From Aeromonas lusitana (GTDB lineage: Bacteria > Pseudomonadota > Gammaproteobacteria > Enterobacterales > Aeromonadaceae), in assembly GCF_002812985.1 (NCBI RefSeq), contig NZ_PGCP01000005.1:241188-305187 (forward strand): a stretch of 64,000 bases of DNA, in the 5' to 3' direction. Position 1 is the stretch's first letter. Each line of letters starts with the position of its first letter. The notes under the pieces were generated by a model. That model made no database searches. It saw only the letters and a program-made list of their open reading frames with translations, and was not told where the DNA came from. Positions 54,113 to 61,410 of this stretch are shown here, one piece after another. The position numbers and the translations under genes are program-made.

Positions 54113-56485
54113 TCAACCGGCCTTGTGTTGCTCGGCCAGATAGAGCCAGGTATCGACGACTGTATCCGGGTTGAGGGATACCGAATCTATACCCTGCTCG
54201 ACCAACCAGGCGGCGAAGTCCGGGTGATCGGACGGGCCCTGACCGCAGATCCCCACATACTTGCCGGCCTTGCGGGCGGCCTGGATGGCCATGGACAACA
54301 GCGCCTTGACCGCCTCGTTGCGCTCATCAAACAGGTGGGCGATGAGGCCGGAATCCCGGTCCAGCCCCAGGGTGAGCTGGGTCATGTCGTTGGAGCCGAT
54401 GGAGAAGCCATCGAAGTGCTGCAGGAACTGATCCGCCAGCAGGGCGTTGGAGGGCAGCTCGCACATCATGATGACTTTGAGGCCCCGCTCGCCACGGCGC
54501 AGGCCGTTCTCCGCCAGGATCTCCACCACCTGCTCCGCTTCACCCACGGTGCGCACGAAGGGGATCATCACCTCGACGTTGGTCAGGCCCATGCCATCGC
54601 GCACCCGCTTCATCGCCTCGCACTCCAGGGCGAAGCAGGGGCGGAAGCTGTCGGCGATGTAACGGGAGGCGCCGCGGAAACCTATCATGGGGTTCTCTTC
54701 GTGGGGCTCGTAACCACGGCCACCCACCAGGTTCGCGTACTCGTTGGACTTGAAGTCCGACATCCGCACTATGACCCGCTCCGGCCAGAAGGCGGCGGCC
54801 AGGGTGGCAATCCCCTCGCTCAGCTTGGCCACATAGTATTCACGGGGGCTATCGTAGCCCGCGATCATCTTGGTGATGGTGGCCTTGAGCTCAGGGCTCT
54901 GCTTGTCAAACTCCAGCAGCGCCTTGGGGTGAACCCCTATCATGCGGTTGATGATGAACTCGAGACGAGCCAGGCCCACACCGGCGTTCGGCAACTGGGC
55001 GAAGTCGAAGGCCCGATCCGGGTTGCCGACGTTCATCATGACTTTGATGGGCAGGCGCGGCATGTTGCCCACCTCGGTCACCGCCACATCGAAGTCGAGC
55101 TCACCGTCGTAGATGAAGCCGGTGTCACCTTCGGCGCAAGAGACGGTGATGAGACGGCCATCTTCGATATGGTCGGTGGCGTCGCCACAGCCCACCACGG
55201 CCGGGATCCCGAGCTCACGGGCTATGATGGCGGCGTGACAGGTGCGGCCACCGCGGTTGGTGACGATGGCGGAGGCCCGCTTCATGATGGGCTCCCAATC
55301 CGGATCAGTCATGTCGGTGACCAGCACATCGCCGGGCTGCACCTCATCCATCTGGCTGATGGAGGAGATGACCCGCGCCGGGCCCGAGCCTATCTTGTGG
55401 CCGATGGCGCGCCCTTCGATCAGCACCTTGCCGGATTGTTTCAGTGCAAAACGTTCGAGCGTGTTCGCCTCCTGGCGGCTGCGCACCGTCTCGGGGCGGG
55501 CCTGGACGATATAGAGCTGGCCGTCCTGACCATCCTTGGCCCACTCGATGTCCATCGGGCGGCCGTAATGCTGTTCTATGATGAGCGCCTGCTTGGCGAG
55601 TGCCATCACCTCGTCATCCGTGATGCAGAAGCGGTTGCGCTCGACATCCAAGGTGTCGACGATCTTCACCTGACGGCCGTGACCGGCATCGTCCGAGTAG
55701 GTCATCTTGATAAGCTTGGATCCCAAAGTCTTGCGTACCACGGCGGGACGGCCGGCCTTGAGGGTCGGTTTGTGTACATAGAACTCGTCCGGGTTGACGG
55801 CGCCCTGCACCACCATCTCGCCAAGGCCTTGGCTGCCGGTGATGAAGACCACGTCGTTGAAACCGGATTCGGTGTCCAGGGTGAACATGACGCCGGAGGC
55901 GGCGAGATCCGAGCGCACCATGCGCTGCACCCCGGCCGAGAGCGCCACGCCCTTGTGATCGTATCCCTGATGCACCCGGTAAGAGATGGCGCGATCGTTG
56001 AACAGGGAGGCAAACACATGCTTGATGGCGGTCATGACGGAATCGATGCCGCGCACGTTGAGGAAGGTCTCCTGCTGACCGGCGAAGGAGGCATCCGGCA
56101 TGTCTTCGGCGGTGGCGGAAGAGCGCACCGCAAAGGAGGCCTCGAGACCCGCACTCAGCTTGTCATAGGCGGCGCGCACGGCCTGCTCCAGCGCTGGCTG
56201 GAAGGGAGCTTCCACCACCCAGTCGCGGATCTGCTGACCGGCCTTGTTGAGGGCGGCGATGTCGTCCACGTCCAGGCTGTCGAGCAGGTCGTGGATCTTG
56301 CCGTTGAGGCCGCTTAACTCCAGAAACTCGTTAAACGCAAAGGCGGTGGTCGCAAAACCGCCGGGCACGGATACACCGGCACCGGAGAGGTTGCTGATCA
56401 TCTCGCCAAGGGATGCATTCTTGCCGCCGACGCGCTCTACGTCCTGCATACCGAGCTGTTCGTACCAGAGTACGTACTGTTGCAT
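54113..56485 (-). CDS. ppsA: Phosphoenolpyruvate synthase
   Basis: A 790-aa PEP synthase (792 in E. coli) with the N-terminal ATP-grasp domain, the phosphohistidine motif [11 protein letters not shown] and the C-terminal PEP-binding TIM barrel. It makes PEP, AMP and phosphate from pyruvate and ATP for gluconeogenesis. I prefer the ATG at 56485 because its spacing from GGAG is better than that of the ATG at 56491. Divergent from ppsR. Confidence 0.95.
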   Translation of the reverse strand: MQQYVLWYEQLGMQDVERVGGKNASLGEMISNLSGAGVSVPGGFATTAFAFNEFLELSGLNGKIHDLLDSLDVDDIAALNKAGQQIRDWVVEAPFQPALEQAVRAAYDKLSAGLEASFAVRSSATAEDMPDASFAGQQETFLNVRGIDSVMTAIKHVFASLFNDRAISYRVHQGYDHKGVALSAGVQRMVRSDLAASGVMFTLDTESGFNDVVFITGSQGLGEMVVQGAVNPDEFYVHKPTLKAGRPAVVRKTLGSKLIKMTYSDDAGHGRQVKIVDTLDVERNRFCITDDEVMALAKQALIIEQHYGRPMDIEWAKDGQDGQLYIVQARPETVRSRQEANTLERFALKQSGKVLIEGRAIGHKIGSGPARVISSISQMDEVQPGDVLVTDMTDPDWEPIMKRASAIVTNRGGRTCHAAIIARELGIPAVVGCGDATDHIEDGRLITVSCAEGDTGFIYDGELDFDVAVTEVGNMPRLPIKVMMNVGNPDRAFDFAQLPNAGVGLARLEFIINRMIGVHPKALLEFDKQSPELKATITKMIAGYDSPREYYVAKLSEGIATLAAAFWPERVIVRMSDFKSNEYANLVGGRGYEPHEENPMIGFRGASRYIADSFRPCFALECEAMKRVRDGMGLTNVEVMIPFVRTVGEAEQVVEILAENGLRRGERGLKVIMMCELPSNALLADQFLQHFDGFSIGSNDMTQLTLGLDRDSGLIAHLFDERNEAVKALLSMAIQAARKAGKYVGICGQGPSDHPDFAAWLVEQGIDSVSLNPDTVVDTWLYLAEQHKAG

Positions 56486-56792
56486 TTGCATGTCTCCAGG
56501 TTGGTGGGCCAGGGTGTCAACGCACCTGCTGTGCCAAATCATGTGTTTTTGTTGGTGTGTGCTTGCCAACGACCATGAAAACGTTTTCTACTTATTGTCA
56601 AAAAAATCCCCTGCAAGATTTGGGGATGGCCGCTTGACACAGGCATTCTACAATACCGACACAAAAAGGTAACGACTCAGGTTTGCAAGCAAGTTCACAA
56701 CTTGGGCATGGCAGACCGGTTGACAAAACGGGTATGGTTTCGAGAGATACTGAATGCCACTCCCCTGCCCTCGCACATCACAGGAGTCCGCT
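56486..56792. other. ppsA/ppsR divergent control region
   Basis: A 307-bp divergent region containing a 12-bp perfect palindrome (56577-56588) and TTGACA-like hexamers on both strands. No gene is seen. Confidence 0.5.
56577..56588. promoter_or_regulatory. LacI/GalR-family operator-like palindrome (Cra or PurR type)
   Basis: The perfect palindrome GAAAACGTTTTC has the central CG of LacI-family operators. It resembles Cra sites (TGAAACGTTTCA type) and the PurR site, with about 12 of 16 matches to the latter. Cra activates ppsA in E. coli. It lies about 90 bp upstream of ppsA. Confidence 0.45.
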
Positions 56793-57605
56793 GTGCACAC
56801 CGTATTTTATGTATCCGATGGCACCGCCATCACGGCCGAGGTGTTCGGTCACGCCGTCTTGAGCCAGTTTCCCCTGGTGTTTGAACAGGTGACCATCCCC
56901 TTCGTGGAGACCCAGGAGAAGGCTCGCCAGGTGCGGATGCGCATCGACGAGCAGTTTCGCCAGACCGGGGTGCGCCCCATCCTGTTTCACACCATAGTCG
57001 ACCCGCAAGTGCGCGAAGAGGTACTCAAGGCCCAGGCCAGCAGCCACGACTTTCTCAACACCTTCGTGAGCCCGCTCGAGCAAGAGCTCGGCATCAAGGC
57101 CGAGCCCAGGCTTCATCGCACCCACGGCATGGAGAACCGCAAGCTCTATGACGATCGCATCGAGGCGGTGAACTTCGCCCTCACCAACGACGACGGCATC
57201 ACCACCCGGGAGTATGACGAGGCGGACATCATCCTCATCGGGGTCTCCCGCTGCGGCAAGACGCCGACCAGCCTCTACCTGGCGCTGCAATTTGGCATTC
57301 GCGCCGCCAACTACCCCTTCATCGAGCAGGACATGGGCTCGCTCGAACTGCCTGCGCCCCTCAAGGCCAATCGCCACAAGCTGTTCGGCCTCACCATAGC
57401 GCCCCAGCGGCTGCACGAGATCCGCAACCAGCGCCGGGCCAACAGCCGTTATTCATCCCTTGAGCAGTGCGAGCAGGAGTTGATGAGCGTGGAGCGGCTG
57501 TTTCGTCAGGAGGCGATCCGTTTCCTCGATACCAGCTCTCACTCGGTGGAGGAGATCAGCGCCAAGATCCTGGAGGCCACCGGATTGCGTCGCCAGCTGT
57601 GCTGA
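56793..57605 (+). CDS. ppsR: PEP synthase regulatory protein (kinase/pyrophosphorylase)
   Basis: A 270-aa DUF299-family enzyme with P-loop [11 protein letters not shown]. It inactivates PpsA by ADP-dependent phosphorylation and reverses this using phosphate. I start at GTG 56793 (read as Met, then [13 protein letters not shown]), with AGGAG six bases upstream; a longer ATG frame from 56754 has no family support. Confidence 0.93.
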   Translation: MHTVFYVSDGTAITAEVFGHAVLSQFPLVFEQVTIPFVETQEKARQVRMRIDEQFRQTGVRPILFHTIVDPQVREEVLKAQASSHDFLNTFVSPLEQELGIKAEPRLHRTHGMENRKLYDDRIEAVNFALTNDDGITTREYDEADIILIGVSRCGKTPTSLYLALQFGIRAANYPFIEQDMGSLELPAPLKANRHKLFGLTIAPQRLHEIRNQRRANSRYSSLEQCEQELMSVERLFRQEAIRFLDTSSHSVEEISAKILEATGLRRQLC

Positions 57606-57682
57606 TAAAAGCACCGTTGGCAGTATTAAGCGCCATCAAATGGCATGGTGGCAATATAAATGAACATCAAAACGGGGCAACA

Positions 57683-57710
57683 ATGACGCCGGGAGAGATC
57701 CCGGCGTCAT
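57683..57710 (+). terminator. Hairpin between ppsR and a membrane-protein gene
   Basis: A 12-bp perfect stem ATGACGCCGGGA/TCCCGGCGTCAT with a GAGA loop. The T tract is weak (GTCGTTTATA) but the position between convergent genes favours a terminator. Confidence 0.7.
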
Positions 57711-57715
57711 GTCGT

Positions 57716-58009
57716 TTATAGGAGGGGACGGGAGCCGGGCTTGTTGAGCTCCCGATTGTTCATCAGCCAGCCATGCAGGGTCAGCAGACCGGGTCCCTTG
57801 CGTACCCGCTCACTCAGCCAGCAGGCGGGCACCAGGCCAATGCCGGCGGCCAGCATCAGCACCATGAGGATGTTGGCCACCAGATAATCCGCCCCCTGCC
57901 AGCCCCAGACCATGAGGCAGGCCGCGGCCATGGTCAGCAAGATGGGAGAGAGCCAGATCCCGAGCCAGAGCGCGGCAAGCAGCAGGCCTACGGCAATTCG
58001 TTCGACCAC
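57716..58009 (-). CDS. Small membrane protein of unknown function
   Basis: A 97-aa protein if started at GTG 58009, which has AAGGA upstream; an ATG at 58024 is the alternative. Three hydrophobic segments (about 6-24, 26-40 and 44-68) are followed by a charged tail ending NKPGSRPLL. I do not recognise the family. Confidence 0.55.
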   Translation of the reverse strand: MVERIAVGLLLAALWLGIWLSPILLTMAAACLMVWGWQGADYLVANILMVLMLAAGIGLVPACWLSERVRKGPGLLTLHGWLMNNRELNKPGSRPLL

Positions 58010-58369
58010 AATGAGTCCTTTCATGAAGAAAACCGACAATAGGACACAGGATTCAAGCAAGGTCAATCACCCAAAAACCAATCGCCCGCAAAACCAGCAA
58101 CCACTCCCAAAACCCCTTCCCAGATCATAAAAAACCTGCCTTGACCGCAAAAAACGCGCCGATGACGAGGAAAACAGGTGCGTTGGCGGTCGATTATCAC
58201 TATTCTGCTCGGGTTGGTAGCCGCTATAAAAAACGATACGCGGCACACCGTAACGAAATTAATACGGATTTCGTCACGTTTTCGGCACAGAGTGCCGCGC
58301 CGGGGCACAGGAAGTGCAAGGGTGGACGGGGCGACAGACCAGTGACTTCAGCGACGTAAGGACGGAAGA
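58010..58369. other. Intergenic leader upstream of aroP-like gene
   Basis: A 360-bp region with no gene. I looked for a TyrR box and saw no convincing match. A ggacggaaga ribosome-binding stretch precedes the aroP-like ATG at 58370. Confidence 0.4.
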
Positions 58370-59746
58370 ATGGATCTTCAACAACAAGGCGGAGAGCTGA
58401 AACGCGGCCTTAAAAACCGCCACATTCAGCTTATCGCATTGGGCGGTGCCATCGGTACCGGCCTGTTCCTCGGTATTGCCCAGACCATCAAGATGGCGGG
58501 CCCCTCTGTGCTGCTCGGCTACGCCATCGGCGGCTTCATCGCCTTCCTCATCATGCGCCAGCTCGGCGAGATGGTGGTGGAAGAGCCGGTAGCGGGCTCC
58601 TTCAGTCACTTTGCCTACAAGTACTGGGGTGACTTCGCCGGTTTCGCCTCCGGCTGGAACTACTGGGTACTCTATGTACTGGTGAGCATGGCCGAACTGA
58701 CGGCGGTCGGAATCTATGTGCAGTACTGGTGGCCCGAGATCCCGACCTGGATGTCGGCGGCCTTCTTCTTCGTGCTGATCAACGCCATCAACCTCAGCAA
58801 CGTCAAGGCGTTCGGCGAGATGGAGTTCTGGTTTGCCATCATCAAGGTGGTGGCCATCGTCGGCATGATTGGCTTTGGCGGCTACCTGCTGTTCTCCGGC
58901 GGCGCTGGCCCCGAGGCGAGCGTGACCAACCTGTGGGACCAGGGCGGCTTCTTCCCCAACGGCATCAACGGACTGGTGATGGCCATGGCGGTGATCATGT
59001 TCTCGTTCGGCGGTCTGGAGCTGGTCGGCATCACGGCGGCGGAAGCCGACGATCCCGAGAAGAGCATTCCCAAGGCCACCAACCAGGTGATCTACCGCAT
59101 CCTGATCTTCTATATCGGCGCCCTGGCGGTGCTGATGTCCCTCTACCCCTGGGGTAAAGTGGTGGAAGGCGGCAGCCCGTTCGTGATGATCTTCCACGCG
59201 CTGGACAGCAACCTGGTGGCCACCGTGCTCAACATAGTGGTGCTGACCGCCGCGCTCTCGGTCTACAACAGCTGTGTCTACTGCAACAGCCGCATGCTGT
59301 TTGGCCTGGCCAAGCAGGGCAATGGCCCGCGCAGCCTGCTCAAGACCAACAAGAGCGGTGTGCCGCTGGTCGCCCTCTCGGTCTCCGCCGCCGCTACCCT
59401 GTTGTGCGTGCTGATCAACTACCTGATGCCGGGCAAGGCCTTTGGCCTGCTGATGGCGCTGGTAGTCTCCGCCCTGGTCATCAACTGGGCCATGATAAGC
59501 TTGGCCCACCTCAAGTTCCGCAAGGCCAAGCAGGCCGAAGGGGTGGAGCCCAAGTTCAAGGCGTTCTGGTACCCGTTCGGTAACTACCTCTGCCTCGCCT
59601 TCATGGCCGCCATCCTGGTCATCATGTACCTGACCCCGGGCATGGAGATCTCGGTGATGCTGATCCCGGTCTGGCTGCTGGTACTGGCCATCGGCTATCA
59701 GTTCAAGCTCAAGGGTCGGAGTCCTGTCGCCCCCACCCTGGGCTAA
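58370..59746 (+). CDS. aroP: AroP/ProY-type amino-acid permease
   Basis: A 458-aa APC-superfamily permease with 12 predicted membrane helices and the N-terminal LKRGLKNRHIQLIALGGAIGTGLFLG motif of the AAT subfamily. It resembles aromatic amino acid permeases most closely by eye, but proline or other AAT transporters cannot be excluded. Confidence 0.85.
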   Translation: MDLQQQGGELKRGLKNRHIQLIALGGAIGTGLFLGIAQTIKMAGPSVLLGYAIGGFIAFLIMRQLGEMVVEEPVAGSFSHFAYKYWGDFAGFASGWNYWVLYVLVSMAELTAVGIYVQYWWPEIPTWMSAAFFFVLINAINLSNVKAFGEMEFWFAIIKVVAIVGMIGFGGYLLFSGGAGPEASVTNLWDQGGFFPNGINGLVMAMAVIMFSFGGLELVGITAAEADDPEKSIPKATNQVIYRILIFYIGALAVLMSLYPWGKVVEGGSPFVMIFHALDSNLVATVLNIVVLTAALSVYNSCVYCNSRMLFGLAKQGNGPRSLLKTNKSGVPLVALSVSAAATLLCVLINYLMPGKAFGLLMALVVSALVINWAMISLAHLKFRKAKQAEGVEPKFKAFWYPFGNYLCLAFMAAILVIMYLTPGMEISVMLIPVWLLVLAIGYQFKLKGRSPVAPTLG

Positions 59747-59768
59747 GCCGCCCCGCTCCTGTTACGCA

Positions 59769-59793
59769 AATGCCGGTCAATGACCGGCATTTT
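59769..59793 (+). terminator. Terminator of aroP-like gene
   Basis: A 10-bp stem ATGCCGGTCA/TGACCGGCAT with a one-base loop, followed by TTTCT. Confidence 0.88.
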
Positions 59794-59939
59794 CTATTCC
59801 TTCCCCTCCTGAACCGACACTTATATCCCGCGCTAGTTCATCCCCCTGCAAGCACTCTCTTGTGCCTGCCGCGGCTATCTGTTGCTCTTCTGCCCTGGCG
59901 CCGCGCCCCCATTGCTGTCAGCGATAAAATACCCATACA

Positions 59940-59972
59940 CAAAAGCCCGGGGTGATGAGCCACGGGCTTGTT
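59940..59972 (-). terminator. Terminator of SIMPL-domain gene
   Basis: A stem AGCCCG/CGGGCT separated by about 13 bp with TTTTGT on the minus strand. Moderate strength. Confidence 0.55.
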
Positions 59973-60007
59973 GGATTGCACTTTAAACAGGCCCGCAGGC
60001 CAGGTCG

Positions 60008-60709
60008 TTATTCCAGCAGGAACACGGCTTCCACGTTATCCGTGATGCTGATCTGCTGCTGTTGGTAGCTGTTCTCCACCATATCGGCGGCAGGCGCGGC
60101 GGCGGCCTTCATGGCCCGGCTATAGATGGGCACCGGGGAGTTGTTGCGATACTCCACGCTGTAGACCTTGCCCAGCTTCATGCCAAACGCCTTGGCCAGG
60201 GACTCCGCCTTACTGGTGGCATCAGCCACGGCGCCCAGACGGGCCTGCTCCTTGATGACCTGAGGTGACTTCAGGCCGTACTCAATCTGGGAGACGGACT
60301 CCAGCCCGGCCTTGAGGGCGGTATCCATCAGCTGGCTCAGCTTGTCGAGCTGATAGAGTTTGACGGAGAGCTGGCGCTGGGCACGGTAGCCCACCATCTC
60401 GGGCTGCTTGTTCTGGGGATATTGGTACTCGGGGGAGATCACCAGATTGCCGGCTTCCACGTCGCTGCGCTTGATGCCGAGGCTCTCCAGCTGACCGAAG
60501 AAGGCCGCCACCTTGGTATCTACCTGCTGCTTGGCCTTGATGCCCTGCTTCTCCAGCGCGGTCACGGCGACGTTGAGGGTCAGCATGTCGGGTTCGGCCT
60601 TCTGCTCGGCGTAGCCACTGACCACCAAGTGCGGTGCCTGCGGCACCTCAATGGCGAGCAAGGGAGCACTGACAACCAGCGCAGACAGGGTAAGAAGAGG
60701 ACGCCACAT
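60008..60709 (-). CDS. Periplasmic SIMPL-domain (DUF541, YggE-like) protein
   Basis: A 233-aa protein with a signal peptide (about 1-19, MWRPLLTLSALVVSAPLLA) and a SIMPL domain. In E. coli YggE is linked to lowered oxidative stress, but the mechanism is unclear. I start at the ATG at 60709; an upstream ATG at 60751 would put 14 residues before the signal peptide. Confidence 0.85.
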   Translation of the reverse strand: MWRPLLTLSALVVSAPLLAIEVPQAPHLVVSGYAEQKAEPDMLTLNVAVTALEKQGIKAKQQVDTKVAAFFGQLESLGIKRSDVEAGNLVISPEYQYPQNKQPEMVGYRAQRQLSVKLYQLDKLSQLMDTALKAGLESVSQIEYGLKSPQVIKEQARLGAVADATSKAESLAKAFGMKLGKVYSVEYRNNSPVPIYSRAMKAAAAPAADMVENSYQQQQISITDNVEAVFLLE

Positions 60710-60764
60710 AGAAAAAACCTCAATCGATTGGATTGAGGTCATTATGCCCATCGTCGAATGAGAT

Positions 60765-61322
60765 TCATATATCGTGCAAGGGGGGGATCTGCTCCAGCAC
60801 CTGGTTGGTCATGTCGATGTTGATGCTGATCTCGCCATCCTGCAGACTGCCATGGCGTGTTGCCACCGCAGCCGTCGACGGGACACCGAGCAGGGCATCG
60901 TCCTCGAAGTGGAATGAATCCCACGACAGAACGTGACCTTGGGGTGGTGACATGGGCTCGGGAGCCGTGACAATCGCCAGCGAACTCCAGTCCAACTCAT
61001 CCCCATGACTGAGCAGCCCCTGCAAGGGAGTGTCATTGAGACTCTGCAGCGAATACTCCTGCTGTCCCCACTCATGGCCAACCAGCACCATCATGTGAGG
61101 CATGGGGGCATCTTCTGCCGGCGTGAAGCTGATGTTCGATGCGGCAAAGTCCACATTGAGGGACCCAGCTACCTCGCCATCTTCCGTCTCCAGCTCCAGG
61201 CCATTGAGCTTGTCACCTGTCATCGTGGCCTGATAGCCAAAACGGCCGGTGCAGACGATATTGTCCTGCCCATCCCAGCTATAGCGAATGCCATCGATGT
61301 CGACCCAATTAAATGACTGCAT
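60765..61322 (-). CDS. Unrecognised 185-aa acidic protein beside the RTX gene
   Basis: An acidic protein without signal peptide or membrane segment. It contains many short beta-prone stretches (WVDIDGIRYSWDGQDNIVC, GSLNVDFAASNISF) and ends in a hydrophobic-acidic tail (VLEQIPPLHDI). It follows the RTX gene by 88 bp on the same strand and may be co-transcribed. It could be an accessory, immunity or unrelated cytoplasmic protein; I do not recognise the family. Confidence 0.6.
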   Translation of the reverse strand: MQSFNWVDIDGIRYSWDGQDNIVCTGRFGYQATMTGDKLNGLELETEDGEVAGSLNVDFAASNISFTPAEDAPMPHMMVLVGHEWGQQEYSLQSLNDTPLQGLLSHGDELDWSSLAIVTAPEPMSPPQGHVLSWDSFHFEDDALLGVPSTAAVATRHGSLQDGEISINIDMTNQVLEQIPPLHDI

Positions 61323-61382
61323 GGTGACTCTACTCCTGATACTGCCGCTATCTTAGCCGTCCTCGTCATCAAATAACAGGGA

Positions 61383-61396
61383 CCGGGCAAGCCCGG
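61383..61396 (-). terminator. Short hairpin after the RTX gene
   Basis: A 6-bp stem CCGGGC/GCCCGG with AA loop, weak T tract (CCCTGTTATTT on the minus strand). It may attenuate rather than stop transcription into the 185-aa gene. Confidence 0.45.
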
Positions 61397-61410
61397 CCCC
61401 CATGGTTTGA

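Noticed and set aside
54062..56317. A 751-codon open frame on the plus strand opposite ppsA
   Set aside because: It lies entirely antisense to a clear PEP synthase. Long antisense frames are expected from high-GC codon bias, and the translation (His/Gly/Asp-rich) shows no domain.
58010..58369. TyrR box upstream of the aroP-like gene
   Set aside because: No convincing TGTAAA-N6-TTTACA match was found.
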